NCBI GenBank assembly: GCA_024426085.1
Contig: CP087974.1
Span: forward strand, 3,630,001-3,694,000
Length of the DNA stretch: 64,000 nt
From: Rhizobium sp. RCAM05350
GTDB taxonomy: Bacteria; Pseudomonadota; Alphaproteobacteria; Rhizobiales; Rhizobiaceae
Reading direction: 5' to 3'
Of this stretch, positions 18,658 to 28,020 are shown in pieces (within the stretch, counting starts at the first letter, position 1; every line of letters begins with the position of its first letter). The translations under genes and the position numbers were made by a program. The notes below the pieces were generated by a model that worked only from the letters and a program-made list of their open reading frames with translations, searched no databases and had not been told where the DNA came from.

Positions 18658-19460
18658 CATGGTTGGCAAGACCGGCCGGACGGCGGTCTGGGAAAAACTG
18701 CCCGGCCTGATCAGCGACCTGAAACTCGATTTCGTCATCGTCAACGGCGAGAATGCCGCCGGCGGCTTCGGCATCACCGAAGATATCTTTCTCGAAACCA
18801 TCAATGCCGGCGCCGATGTCGTGACCACCGGAAACCATGTCTGGGACCAGAAAGAGGCCGTCTCCTTCTGCCAGCGGCACGACCAGTTCCTGCGGCCCGC
18901 CAACTATCCGGCCGGCACCCCCGGACGCGGCTCAAACCTCTATTTCGCCCGCAACGGCGCCCGCGTCCTCGTCGCCAATGTCATGGGCCGCGTGTTTATG
19001 CATCCGGAACTTGACGATCCCTTCAAGGCGGCGGAAAGCATTCTGGCGGCCTGCCCGCTGAAGGAGCAGGCCGACGCGATCATCTTCGATTTCCATGCGG
19101 AGGCGACCAGCGAGAAACAGTGCTTTGGCCATTTCGTCGATGGCCGCGCCAGTTTTGTTGTCGGCACCCACACGCATGTGCCGACCGCCGACGCGGATCC
19201 TCAATGGCGGCACGGCCTATATGTCGGATGCCGGCATGTGCGGCGATTACGACTCGTCGCTCGGCATGGAAAAGGAAGAACCTCTCAACCGCTTCATCTC
19301 CAAGATGCCCAAGGGCCGCTTCTGAGGCCGCCTCGGGGCCTGCAACCCTCTGCGGCGTCGGCGTCGAAATTTCCGATCGCACCGGATTGGCCGAGAACAT
19401 CGCGCCGCTGAGGATTGGACCGCGGCTCGCCGGGAAACGATCCCGGCATTCTGGGGGTGA
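18635..19460 (+). CDS. ymdB: YmdB-like metallophosphoesterase (TIGR00282 family), three frameshifts
   Basis: About 275 residues when repaired. Metal-binding motifs: RLLFLGDMVGKTGR, VNGENAAGGFG, TTGNHVWDQKE, DFHAEATSEKQ and VGTHTHVPTADA. The chain then breaks near 19195 (two bases of a GCGC repeat lost), continues ILNGGTAYMSDAGMCGDYDS to GRF, breaks at 19323 (extra T) and near 19430, and ends ETIPAFWG at 19458-19460. In Bacillus the family hydrolyses cyclic AMP and affects biofilms; the substrate here is not known. It is translated with ygfA. Confidence 0.85.
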
Positions 19461-19607
19461 TACGGCGAGCCGTCGTCCATCTGGCGAGCCGGGCGACATG
19501 TTGCCGATGACGCGATTGTGAGCGGTAGCCTCTAATCGGCGCTGGACCTCGCGCTTCGCCTGCCTATCCTCAGCGTTCATGCCAACCTTGGTTCTAAGAG
19601 GTGCATG

Positions 19608-20438
19608 ATGCCGCGATTGATCCTGCTTGCCGCCATCGCTCTTCTGCATGCCCTGTGGCCTATGCTAGCCCATGCGCAGGGCACCCGCCCGCCGGTCAGC
19701 CAATGCCAGGCGATCGCCCGGTCTCTTCCCGACGTGACTTTTGCAAGTTTCAAACCGTCGCAAGCTTTCGGCGTTCAGGCGGCTGCCAGTGAAGAGGTTG
19801 ATATCACCTATGTCGGCCACTCGACGTTTCTGATCGAAACGCCGGGTGGCGTATCGATCGCAACGGACTATAGCGGCTGGTATGCGCCGCCGCGGGTGCC
19901 GGATGTTGTCACCATGAACAAGGCGCATTCCAGCCACTATACATTGACGCCAGACCCGGCGATCAAGCATGTGCTGCATGGATGGGGCGATAACGGGCAG
20001 CCGGCCGATCACGATGTCGTGGTCGGCGACGCCTATATCCGCAACGTCACGACGGATATCCGTTCAGGCGGCGCAATGATGGAGCCGGACGGCAATTCAA
20101 TCTTCATCTTCGAGGTCGTGGGCCTCTGCATCGGCCATCTCGGCCATCTACATCACGAGCTTGACGATACGGATTATGCCGAGATCGGTCGTCTGGATAT
20201 TTTGATGGTACCGGTCGATGGTGGCCTGACGATGGGAGCGGAAAGCATGAGCCGTGTGGTGACGCGGCTGCGATCGTCGCTGATCTTGCCGATGCACCGG
20301 CGCGGCCCGCCGGTCACCAGTTTTCTGCAAATGTTCGGCGATGGTTTCGACAAGAGTTTTGCGACGCAGGCGAGCGTGACGGTGTCGATGCGTTCCTTGC
20401 CAAAGAAGCCGCTGATTTATATCCTGCAGGGCGTCTGA
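19608..20438 (+). CDS. Exported metallo-beta-lactamase-fold protein with altered metal motif
   Basis: About 276 residues with a signal peptide (PRLILLAAIALLHALWPMLA then HAQ). The fold is recognised from DITYVGHSTFLIETPGGVSI and ATDYSGWY, as in UlaG-like MBL proteins. At the place of the HxHxDH motif it reads NKAHSSHYT, so the usual second half is missing; later GHLGHLHHEL and LPMHRRG could supply further ligands. It may bind metal differently or be inactive as a hydrolase. AGAGG precedes the start. A secreted or periplasmic role is inferred from the leader. Confidence 0.78.
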   Translation: MPRLILLAAIALLHALWPMLAHAQGTRPPVSQCQAIARSLPDVTFASFKPSQAFGVQAAASEEVDITYVGHSTFLIETPGGVSIATDYSGWYAPPRVPDVVTMNKAHSSHYTLTPDPAIKHVLHGWGDNGQPADHDVVVGDAYIRNVTTDIRSGGAMMEPDGNSIFIFEVVGLCIGHLGHLHHELDDTDYAEIGRLDILMVPVDGGLTMGAESMSRVVTRLRSSLILPMHRRGPPVTSFLQMFGDGFDKSFATQASVTVSMRSLPKKPLIYILQGV

Positions 20439-20454
20439 CCCTGGGATTCATGGA

Positions 20455-20934
20455 ATGAAATTTCTCGCAGCCTGCCTTTTTGCCATTCTCTCCATGACAA
20501 CTCAGGTTGTGGCCGACGGCGCCCCGCCGCCGCGCTTGCCAATGGCGGAAGGTGACAAGACGCCCGTTGCTGTGCCGGAAACGAAATCGTTCGGTCGGCA
20601 GGAGGAGTTTGTCCTGCCATCCGGCAATATCGGCTGCATCTATACGCCTGAAGGCGGGACGGAGGTCTACCAGCCTGCGGATGGCGGGCCGGAACTGTCC
20701 TGCGACCGCATCGAACCGCGTTATGTACGGGCAACACTCTCGCGCAAGGGTGACGCCACGCTCCTGAATGATGTCGGCGACCAGAGCTGTTGTTCCGCAG
20801 GTCCCGTGCTCGACTACGGCCAGACCTGGGCTGCCGGCCCGTTCTCCTGCCTTTCGACCCGCACCGGCCTTTCCTGCGAGCGAAATGACGGTCATTCGTT
20901 CTTCCTCAGCCGCAAGCGCCTTGCCACCAACTGA
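20455..20934 (+). CDS. Small secreted protein, DUF6636-like
   Basis: 159 residues with a signal peptide (KFLAACLFAILSMTTQVVAD). The mature part has FVLPSGNIGCIYTPEGG and SCDRIEPRYV, and four or more cysteines: GCIY, LSCDR, SCCSAG, SCLS, LSCER. This resembles the DUF6636 family, where PSGNIxC is typical. The role is unknown. It follows the MBL-fold gene by 16 bp and may share its transcript. Confidence 0.7.
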   Translation: MKFLAACLFAILSMTTQVVADGAPPPRLPMAEGDKTPVAVPETKSFGRQEEFVLPSGNIGCIYTPEGGTEVYQPADGGPELSCDRIEPRYVRATLSRKGDATLLNDVGDQSCCSAGPVLDYGQTWAAGPFSCLSTRTGLSCERNDGHSFFLSRKRLATN

Positions 20935-21021
20935 AAAAAAGCCGGCCCTTCTGGACGCAAAGCGCCAATGAAACTATAAGGCGCCCAATTCCAAACATGA
21001 CTAGCATGAGAAGAGGGCGCC

Positions 21022-21772
21022 ATGGCCGGCCATTCACAGTTTAAAAACATCATGCACCGTAAGGGCCGTCAGGACGCCGTGCGGTCGAAAATGTTCTCCA
21101 AGCTCGCACGCGAAATCACCGTCGTGGTCAAGGGCGGCTTGCCCGACCCGACGATGAATGAATGCGCCTGCGCCTGGCAATCCAGAACGCCAAGGCCCAG
21201 TCGATGCCGAAGGACAATATCGAGCGCGCCATCAAGAAGGGCTCCGGCGCAGACGGCGAGAACTATGAAGAAGTCCGCTACGAAGGCTATGGCCCGGGCG
21301 GCGTTGCCGTCATCGTCGAGGCGCTGACTGATAACCGCAACCGCACCGCATCGAACGTCCGCTCGACCTTCACCAAGGCCGGCGGCGCGCTGGGTGAAAC
21401 CTGGCTCGGTTTCCTTCTCGTTCGATCGCGTCGGCGAAATCTCCTACAAGCTTTCGGCCGGCGATGCCGACAAGGTGATGGAAGCGGCGATTGAGGCCGG
21501 TGCCGAGGACGTGACCACCGACGAGGACGGCCACTTCATCATCTGCGGTTTCGAGGATATCGGCGACGTTTCCAAGGCGCTTGAATCCACGCTCGGCAGA
21601 AGCTGACACCGTCAAGGCGATCTGGAAGGCCCAGAACACCGTGCCGGTCGATGAAGAGCGCGCCCAGTCGCTGATGAAGCTGATCGATACGCTCGAAGAC
21701 GATGACGATGTGCAGAACGTCTACACCAACTTCGAAGTCTCCGACGAAGTCATGGCCAAGCTTTCGGCCTAA
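21022..21772 (+). CDS. yebC: YebC/PmpR-family protein (TACO1-like), three frameshifts
   Basis: About 249 residues when repaired. N-terminus MAGHSQFKNIMHRKGRQDAV and FSKLAREITVVVKGG are diagnostic. Later segments NAKAQSMPKDNIERAIKKGS, GPGGVAVIVEALTDNRNRTA, then ISYKLSAGDADKVMEAAIEA and NVYTNFEVSDEVMAKLSA. Frame changes are near 21160, at 21402 (extra T, restoring GETGSVSFSF) and at 21598 (extra A). YebC proteins assist translation of difficult peptides or act as DNA-binding regulators. In rhizobia yebC normally stands directly before ruvC; here about 3.3 kb intervene. Confidence 0.9.
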
Positions 21773-21874
21773 GGCGGCTGCAATTGCGCCGGTTCACGTC
21801 ATCGCCTGTCGGAATTGGCCAGCCGGTTCCGACAGTGGGGCATTAGGTTCGTCTTTTTCGAAAGGATGTTGACC

Positions 21875-22213
21875 ATGCAGACCGTGACGAAACTTGCGAC
21901 ACCCGTGCCCGCTGATGGCGATCCGGCAATACTGGACGGCTGGGTTGTCGTGGCTGGCACGCCGTCGATGAAGACCTGGGCGCTGCATACATCCTCGGAT
22001 AGCTCGATGGTTTCGGGCTACTGGGAAGCAACGCCCGGCACCTATCACGCGACCTACACGGCCTATGAATTCGTGCACATGATCGCCGGCAAGATCATCA
22101 TCACGCCGGATGGCGGCACGCCCGTTACGGTCGCGGCTGGAGATGCCTTCGTTGTCGAGGCCGATTTCAAAGGCACATGGGAAATCGTCGAAACGGTGCG
22201 CAAGCATTTCTGA
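21875..22213 (+). CDS. Cupin-domain protein
   Basis: 112 residues, intact. The central part ATYTAYEFVHMIAGKIIITP and GGTPVTVAAGDAFVVEADFK has the cupin pattern, here of the type with a Glu/His cluster and a GD turn (DUF861-like). Start at 21875 with AAAGGA upstream. The residues FKGTWEIVETVRKHF at the end are common in this subfamily, members of which include ethanolamine and ureidoglycolate cupins. No substrate can be named. Confidence 0.83.
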   Translation: MQTVTKLATPVPADGDPAILDGWVVVAGTPSMKTWALHTSSDSSMVSGYWEATPGTYHATYTAYEFVHMIAGKIIITPDGGTPVTVAAGDAFVVEADFKGTWEIVETVRKHF

Positions 22214-22268
22214 TTTCAAGGTTTCAGCCTGATCCGAGATTGAGCAGCACATTTTTTTACGGCCGAAC

Positions 22269-22306
22269 ATAAAACGGTCTCGTGTGTTTTCGTTTGGCCG
22301 TTTTAT
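22269..22306. repeat. 9-bp inverted repeat, possible weak terminator
   Basis: ATAAAACGG (22269-22277) and CCGTTTTAT (22298-22306) are exact inverted copies separated by 20 bases. It lies between the convergent cupin and SDR genes, where a terminator is expected. The long loop makes this uncertain. Confidence 0.4.
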
Positions 22307-22319
22307 GATGGCAGGCTTC

Positions 22320-23229
22320 TTACCGATAGCCGGTCGCATCCGCCGGTTTGCCGGCGTCCTGGACTTCACGGATATAGCGCCAGCAGTCGGGCCTCGAGCC
22401 GTCGAGATCGTTGAACCCGTATAGCTTTGCCAGTTCTCCGCTGGAGACGGCGGTGCCATTCCATCGGGCGCGGTCCGGATCTTGCGCGAGTGCTGCGACG
22501 GCACGCCCTGATGAATCTCGGTGTTTCCGATATGATGAAATGCGGCACCTTCTCTATTGCATCCCGCCAGTTGCCTTCGGTCACCCCAAATGTTTCCAGC
22601 ATGATTTCCGATCGCAGCCAGCCCGGTGTCATGCAGACCGATGTGGCGCCGTGCGGCGCGAGGTCCTTGGAATGCGCCCATGCCATGCGCGTGGTGGCTG
22701 TCTTGCATAGGTCGTAGAAGGGCGAAATCCGGTAGGTCGCGGCATTATATTCCGGCGTCCCATCGGTTACTTCGACCAGAAGCCCTCCCGGCTGGGCAAT
22801 CAGCAACGGAAGGGCGTAGTGGGCCGTTATCAGATGCGTGTCGAGCGCCAGACGCAGCATGCGCAACCCATTTTCCAGGTTATGGTCCCATACCGGCTTG
22901 TTCCACTCGATCAGATATTCACCGCCCCATATATCATTGACGAGAATGTCCAATCGTCCTTCATCCCTCTGGATACGCGAAACGAGATCGCTCACCTCGG
23001 CCGGGACGAGATGATCGACACGCACGGCAACGCCACGGCCGCCCGCGGCGGTCACCTGTTCGGCAGTCTCTTCTATGGTTTCCGGGCGACCGTATTCAGA
23101 TTGCTGGGTGCGGGTGGTGCGGCCCGTTACATAGACCGTCGCGCCGGCGGCGCCGAGTTCGACGGCTATGCCGCGTCCGGCTCCGCGGGTTCCGCCCGCT
23201 ACCAAGGCGACTTTTCCTTTCAGCGACAT
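22320..23229 (-). CDS. Short-chain dehydrogenase/reductase (one frameshift)
   Basis: About 303 residues. N-terminal Rossmann motif VALVAGGTRGAGRGIAVELG, then YVTGRTTRT; the catalytic Tyr-Lys segment is altered to FYDLCKTATTRM (YDLCK). NDIWGGEY occupies the usual NNAG place. Near 22509 an extra base (T on the plus strand) shifts the frame after TPRFI; the repaired end reads GRAVAALAQDPDRARWNG and stops at 22320. The substrate is unknown. The gene is divergent from a TetR regulator, which probably controls it. Confidence 0.83.
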
Positions 23230-23279
23230 TTGTCCCTCCCTGAACCATTATCGTGTTGTCGTAGGCATGGGGTTATGTG

Positions 23280-23304
23280 AATAATAAACGAATGTGCATT
23301 TATG
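23280..23304. promoter_or_regulatory. Possible TetR operator in SDR/TetR divergent region
   Basis: TAAACGAATGTGCATTTATG holds an imperfect palindrome centred at 23295 (AATG-TG-CATT, with outer TAAA/TTTA partly matching). It sits 15-40 bp upstream of the TetR start and 50-75 bp upstream of the SDR start. The position fits a shared operator; symmetry is only partial. Confidence 0.35.
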
Positions 23305-23318
23305 AACAAGGATCCAAA

Positions 23319-23885
23319 ATGCCGAGGCCAAAAACGCGTCCCGACTCGGAAATTCTGGAGGCAGCATTGCTGCATATGCAGCGTGTGGGCGCTGAAAGGT
23401 TGACATTCTCTGCCCTTGCCGTCACGACAGGACTTTCGCCGTCGACTCTCGTCCAGCGCTTCGGAAGCAAGGATGCGATGGCAAGGGCCGCGCTCAGTCA
23501 TGCCTGGGATCGGTTGGACGACGATACGGCGCGGTTAGCAGCGTCCGTTGAGCGGACGCCGTCGGGATCGGTGGATCTCCTGGTCCGGCTTTCCGGCAGC
23601 TACGGCGATATAACCATCTATGCTGATGGGCTGATGCTTTTGCGGGAGGACATCAGGGATCCCGTGCTTCGCCAGAGGGGCGTTCGATGGGGGCAGGCTC
23701 TTGTTGATGCGGTCAGTACATGCTTTGCCCAAACGCCGGGTGCGCCCGCCAGTATAGGCAGGATGATGATCACCCAATGGCAAGGCGCGCTGTTGTGGTG
23801 GAGTTTTCAGCCTGATGAGCCGGTGCCGGTCTATGTCGAGAAGGAATTGAGCTCTTTCGTAGAGGCTCTGGCCTTACCCGTATGA
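23319..23885 (+). CDS. TetR/AcrR-family transcriptional regulator
   Basis: 188 residues from the ATG at 23319 (MPRPKTRPDSEILEAALLHM); an upstream in-frame ATG exists at 23277. The N-terminal helix-turn-helix is GAERLTFSALAVTTGLSPST then LVQRFGSKDAMARAAL, a clear TetR domain with Gln in place of the usual Tyr. The C-terminal ligand domain is less conserved. Divergent from an SDR gene 90 bp away, the usual arrangement for a local repressor. Confidence 0.88.
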   Translation: MPRPKTRPDSEILEAALLHMQRVGAERLTFSALAVTTGLSPSTLVQRFGSKDAMARAALSHAWDRLDDDTARLAASVERTPSGSVDLLVRLSGSYGDITIYADGLMLLREDIRDPVLRQRGVRWGQALVDAVSTCFAQTPGAPASIGRMMITQWQGALLWWSFQPDEPVPVYVEKELSSFVEALALPV

Positions 23886-23900
23886 CGCTCCGGCTCTGTG

Positions 23901-24901
23901 CTATGCCGCCTTGGCCAGTTTCTGTTGTGCGTCCGCAAACAGCCGGACGGATTTCAACCGCGCATCCATATCGTAAATTGGCATGGAGACGATCACTTCG
24001 TCGGCATCGGTCTGGTCGATGAACCGGTCGAGTTTTGTCTTGATCGTCTCGGGTCCGCCGACTACGGCATAGGTCATGGCATGATCGACAAAGATCTTTT
24101 CATTGTCGCTCCACAGACCGTCCATGGAATCCACCGGTGCGGGGAACTGGCCGTGGGCATTGCGGCAGCAGCGACGAAAGACTGTTGCATCGAGGTGAAG
24201 AGGTGGTTGGCCTTATCATCGGTATCGGCAGCAACGCCCATGATGCCGACCATGGCATAGGGCTGGTCGAGATATTGTGACGGCTCGGAAACGCTCCCGG
24301 TAGATTTCCAGCGCCGACAGAAGCATGTCCGGGGCGAAATGCGAGGCGAAGGCAAAGGGCAGGCCGAGCATGCCGGCAAGATGGGCGCTGAAATGGCTGG
24401 AACCCAGCAGCCAGATCGGCACGTTACTGTCGGCGCCGGGCACGGCGATCAGGTCCTGGCCATCCTGCATCGGGCCAAGCAAGGCTTGCAGTTCGACCAC
24501 ATCGTTTGGGAAATTATTGGCACTTGCTTCCATGTTGCGGCGAAGCGCTGCCGCCGTGCGCATATCCGTTCCCGGGCGCGGCCAAGGCCGAGATCGATGC
24601 GGCCCGGATAGAGCGCTGCCAGCGTTCCGAACTGCTCGGCAATCACCAGCGGCGAATGGTTTGGCAGCATGATGCCGCCGGAGCCGACGCGGATCGTCTT
24701 GGTGCCGGCCGCCACGTGCGAAATGACGATGGACGTCGCCGCACTGGCGATGCCCTTCATACCGTGATGCTCGGCCAGCCAGAAGCGCTTGTAACCGGAT
24801 GCCTCTGCTTCCTGCGCCAGCCGGCGGGAATTCTGCAGGGACTGCGATGCATTTGACCCTTGCGTGATCGGGGAAAGGTCGAGGATCGAAAAGGGCACCA
24901 T
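23901..24901 (-). CDS. LLM-class flavin-dependent oxidoreductase (three frameshifts)
   Basis: About 333 residues when repaired. N-terminus MVPFSILDLSPITQGSNASQ, then RFWLAEHHGMKGIASAATSI and VGSGGIMLPNHSPLVIAEQF, which are typical of the luciferase-like group including YhbW-type proteins. Frame changes occur near 24570, 24285 and 24150, with segments MEASANNFPNDVVELQALLG, LDQPYAMVGIMGVAADTDD and FVDHAMTYAVVGGPETIKTK linked across them. Family members use reduced flavin to oxidise varied substrates; the substrate here is unknown. Confidence 0.85.
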
Positions 24902-25075
24902 GGGAAAAGCCTTCGATGAATGGAACTGATAGAAGCCTATGTAAGATCGAATTTTGTAAATCCAAGCCTGAGCGATAAAATGTAACGAGGCCGGTGCTAC
25001 CAAATTGTAATGGATGTTTTTGTTTTGTTCACATTTTGCTGGCAGCGTCCGGGCATGAGTATTAAGCTTCCGACC

Positions 25076-25588
25076 ATGCACAACACGATTCTGTATCATC
25101 GGCATCGATCCAGGCCTTCGCCGTACCGGCTGGGGTATCATCGATACGCTCGGTAATTCCCTGCGCTTTGTCGCCTCCGGAACCGTCACCTCCGATGGCG
25201 ATATGGATCTGGCCTCGCTGGCTCTGCCAGTTGCATGACGGTCTGTCCGATGTGATCCACGCCCATAAGCCCGATGAGGCGGCTGTCGAGCAGACCTTCG
25301 TCAACAAGGATGCTGTGGCGACGCTGAAACTCGGTCAGGCGCGCGGCATTGCCATGCTGGTGCCGGCGCGCTGGTCTGCAGGTGGCTGAATATGCGCCGA
25401 ATGCCGTGAAAAAGGCGGTGATCGGGGTTGGTCATGGTGAAAAGCAGCAGATCCACATGATGCTGAAGATTCTTATGCCGAAGGCGGAATTCAAAGGCAA
25501 CGATGCCGCCGACGCCTTGGCGATCGCTATCTGCCACGCTCACAATCGCGGTGCCGCGCGGATGCGTATGGCGGCGCTGGTGGGGTGA
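25076..25588 (+). CDS. ruvC: Crossover junction endodeoxyribonuclease RuvC (three frameshifts)
   Basis: About 170 residues when repaired. After MHNTI the reading frame must change at 25092 (extra T) to give RIIGIDPGLRRTGWGIID, with the catalytic Asp in GIDPG. Further extra bases at about 25219 (restoring SRLCQLHDGL) and 25372 (restoring GLQVAEYAPN) separate VEQTFVNKDAVATLKLGQAR and AVKKAVIGVGHGEKQQIHMM. NDAADALAIAICH holds the C-terminal acidic site. RuvC cuts Holliday junctions with RuvAB. As written the gene would not be functional, but the errors look technical. Confidence 0.88.
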
Positions 25589-25595
25589 TTTGTTC

Positions 25596-25642
25596 TTGAC
25601 TTGTTCCGTTCCTGCGGCTAAGTAATACCTCAGAGGTATTAC
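25596..25642 (+). promoter_or_regulatory. vapBC promoter with 21-bp perfect palindromic operator
   Basis: GTAATACCTC A GAGGTATTAC is an exact 10+1+10 palindrome at 25622-25642, one base before the antitoxin ATG (25644). It includes the GAGG ribosome-binding site. TTGACT at 25596-25601 is a likely -35; the -10 would lie at or within the palindrome. A repressor bound here would block both transcription and translation, as expected for an autoregulated toxin-antitoxin operon. Confidence 0.75.
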
Positions 25643-25643
25643 C

Positions 25644-25911
25644 ATGCGTGTGACGGAAAAAGGTCAAGTGACCATCCCGAAGGAAATCAGAGACCGGCTC
25701 GGCATCGTGCCGGGGTCGGAAGTGGATTTCGTAGCGTCCAGCAAGGGCGCATTGCTTGTGCGGGTGGATGCTGCGGCGGGACGAACCGGCGATCCGTGAC
25801 TTCGACGACTGGGCAGCCAGCGTGAAGGGAACGTTCGATACCGGCGGCATGAGCACGGACGAGTTTATGGTCTGGCTGAGGGGTGAACGTGACGATCTCG
25901 ACCCTCGTTGA
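25644..25911 (+). CDS. vapB: AbrB/MazE-type antitoxin (VapB-like), one frameshift
   Basis: About 88 residues. The SpoVT/AbrB DNA-binding fold is clear: MRVTEKGQVTIPKEIRDRLG then IVPGSEVDFV. At 25772 an extra T (GC[T]GCGG) breaks the frame; removal gives DARRDEPAIRDFDDW, VKGTFDTGGMSTDEFMVWLR and a stop at 25909-25911, overlapping the toxin start by 29 bp. The C-terminal half would wrap the toxin. The DNA-binding half probably binds the palindrome at 25622-25642. Confidence 0.82.
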
Positions 25912-26308
25912 TACCAATATCTTCATCGATATTCTCGGGCCTGAAACGCCCGTTCGCCCTTGGTCACTGGCCGCGTTGCGGCAATGCGTGAGCGACGGAA
26001 CTCTGGTTCTCAGTCCAATCGTCTGGTCCGAACTCGCTGCTTCGCCGATTTCAGAGGGCGAGCTGCTTGCGGCCTTGAGCTGGCTCGATCCCAAGCGTGA
26101 AAATATCCCCTACGAGGCAGCATTCCGGGCTGGTAAAGCGCATCGAGCCTACCGTCTTGCCGGTGGCCAGCGGGAAAGAACGTTGCCAGACTTTCTCATT
26201 GGCGCCCATGCGGATTGGCGGCGGCATCGCCTCTTGACGCGCGACGGAGCCAGATACAGTTCCTATTTCCCCTCCGTCGAACTCATCACGCCGGAAACCC
26301 ACCCATGA
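25883..26308 (+). CDS. vapC: PIN-domain toxin (VapC-like ribonuclease)
   Basis: 141 residues from a GTG at 25883, intact. PIN acidic residues are visible: TLVDTNIFIDIL (Asp), VWSELAASP (Glu), LPDFLIGAHADW (Asp) and LLTRDGARYSSYFP near the end. VapC toxins are metal-dependent RNases that cleave specific tRNAs or rRNA until bound by the antitoxin. The pair lies between ruvC and ruvA, which are adjacent in related genomes, so it is probably an acquired module. Its stop is 13 bp before ruvA. Confidence 0.85.
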   Translation: MNVTISTLVDTNIFIDILGPETPVRPWSLAALRQCVSDGTLVLSPIVWSELAASPISEGELLAALSWLDPKRENIPYEAAFRAGKAHRAYRLAGGQRERTLPDFLIGAHADWRRHRLLTRDGARYSSYFPSVELITPETHP

Positions 26309-26321
26309 AGGATTGTGCGCC

Positions 26322-26940
26322 ATGATCGGCAAGCTGAAGGGAACGATCGACGAGATCGGTGACGACCATGTCGTCGTGGATGTGCACGGCGTCGGCTATG
26401 TCGCCCATTGCTCGTCGCGGACATTGTCGAAGATCGGTTCGCCCGGCGAGGCTATCGTGCTGTTTATCGAGACCTATGTACGCGAAGACCAGTTGCGGCT
26501 GTTCGGCTTCCTGTCGGCGCTGGAGCGGGAATGGTTCCGGCTGCTGCAGAGCGTGCAGGGCGTCGGCTCTAAGGTGGCGCTTGCCGTTCTCTCCGTGCTG
26601 ACGCCGGGCGAGCTGGCCAATGCCATTGCGCTGCAGGACAAGACGTCTGTCTCGCGTGCGCCGGGTGTCGGCCCGAAGGTTGCGGTGCGCATCGTCACCG
26701 AACTCAAGAACAAGGCTCCGGCCTTTGCCGGTGAGGCGGGTGCCAATATCGGACTGAAGCAGGAGCTTGGCGAGGGCGTCGCCTCCCGCGCCGGTGTCGG
26801 ATGCTGTCTCGGCGCTGAGCAATCTCGGCTATTCGCGCGACCAGGCAGCCAATGCGGTGGCAGCGGCGTTGAAGAATGGCGGCGAGGGGCTGGACAGCGC
26901 CAAGCTGATCCGGCTGGGGTTGAAGGAGCTGGCGCGCTAA
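26322..26940 (+). CDS. ruvA: Holliday junction branch migration protein RuvA (one frameshift)
   Basis: About 205 residues. N-terminal OB-fold MIGKLKGTIDEIGDDHVVVD with HGVGYVAHC; helix-hairpin-helix motifs LLQSVQGVGSKVALAVLSVL and APGVGPKVAVRIVTELK. Near 26789 an extra C (TCC[C]GCG) shifts the frame; the repaired tail SDAVSALSNLGYSRDQAANA and LIRLGLKELAR is the domain that contacts RuvB. RuvA tetramers hold the four-way junction. Confidence 0.92.
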
Positions 26941-26980
26941 GTGCGTTGCCCTGGCATGCGAGGCATGAGATTGAGTGTTT

Positions 26981-28020
26981 ATGAGTGAAGAGCAGAGACT
27001 GATCACACCGGAAAAGCGCGGCGAGGACCTCGATACGACGCTGCGTCCGCAGACGCTGGACGAGTTTACCGGTCAGGCGGAGGCGCGCGCCAACCTGAAG
27101 GTGTTCATCGAGGCGGCGAAGAACCGCGGCGAGGCGCTGGATCATGTGCTGTTCGTCGGTCCGCCCGGTCTTGGCAAGACGACGCTGGCGCAGATCATGG
27201 CCAAGGAACTCGGCGTCAATTTCCGCTCGACCTCCGGCCCGGTAATTGCCAAGGCGGGGGATCCAGCCGCCCTTTTGACCAACCTCGAAGACCGGGACGT
27301 GCTGTTTATCGACGAAATCCACCGGCTCAATCCGGCGGTTGAGGAAATTCTCTATCCGGCGATGGAGGATTTTCAGCTCGACCTGATCATCGGCGAGGGG
27401 CCGGCTGCGCGGTCGGTGAAGATCGACCTGTCGAAATTTACATTGGTCGCCGCCACCACCCGGCTCGGACTTTTGACGACACCGTTGCGTGATCGGTTTG
27501 GCATTCCCGTGCGCTTGAGCTTCTACACCGTCGAGGAACTGGAACTGATCGTGCGCCGCGGCGCCCGGTTGATGGGGCTTGGCATTACCGACGATGGTGC
27601 GCACGAAATTGCCCGCCGGGCGCGCGGCACGCCGCGTATCGCCGGGCGGCTGTTGCGTCGGGTGCGTGATTTTGCCGAGGTCGCCAGGGCCGAAGCCGTT
27701 ACCAAGCAGATTGCCGACGAGGCGTTGACCCGGCTTTTGGTCGACAATATGGGCCTCGACCAGCTCGACAAGCGCTACCTCACCATGATCGCTCTGAATT
27801 TCGGCGGTGGTCCGGTCGGCATCGAAACGATTGCGGCGGGACTGTCCGAACCCGCGATGCGATCGAGGACATCATCGAGCCCTACATGATTCAGCAGGGT
27901 TTTATCCAGCGTACACCGCGCGGGCGTATTTTAACCGCAAACGCATGGAAACACCTTGGACTGCAGGTGCCGAAGGATCTGGAAGCCACCCAATTCCGCC
28001 TGTTCCAAGAGGATGATTGA
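26981..28020 (+). CDS. ruvB: Holliday junction ATP-dependent helicase RuvB (one frameshift)
   Basis: About 346 residues. Walker A GPPGLGKTTLAQIMAKELGV, Walker B LFIDEIHRLNPAVEE, sensor VAATTRLGLLTTPLRDRFG and arginine finger region are intact. Near 27857 a C is missing in GAACCCGCG; the repaired sequence reads SEPRDAIEDIIEPYMIQQGF and then LQVPKDLEATQFRLFQEDD. RuvB hexamers drive branch migration with RuvA. The next gene begins on the base after the stop. Confidence 0.93.

Noticed and set aside
22269..22306. Inverted repeat ATAAAACGG...CCGTTTTAT as a mobile-element end
   Set aside because: Single copy with a 20-base gap between convergent genes; a terminator-like role is simpler.
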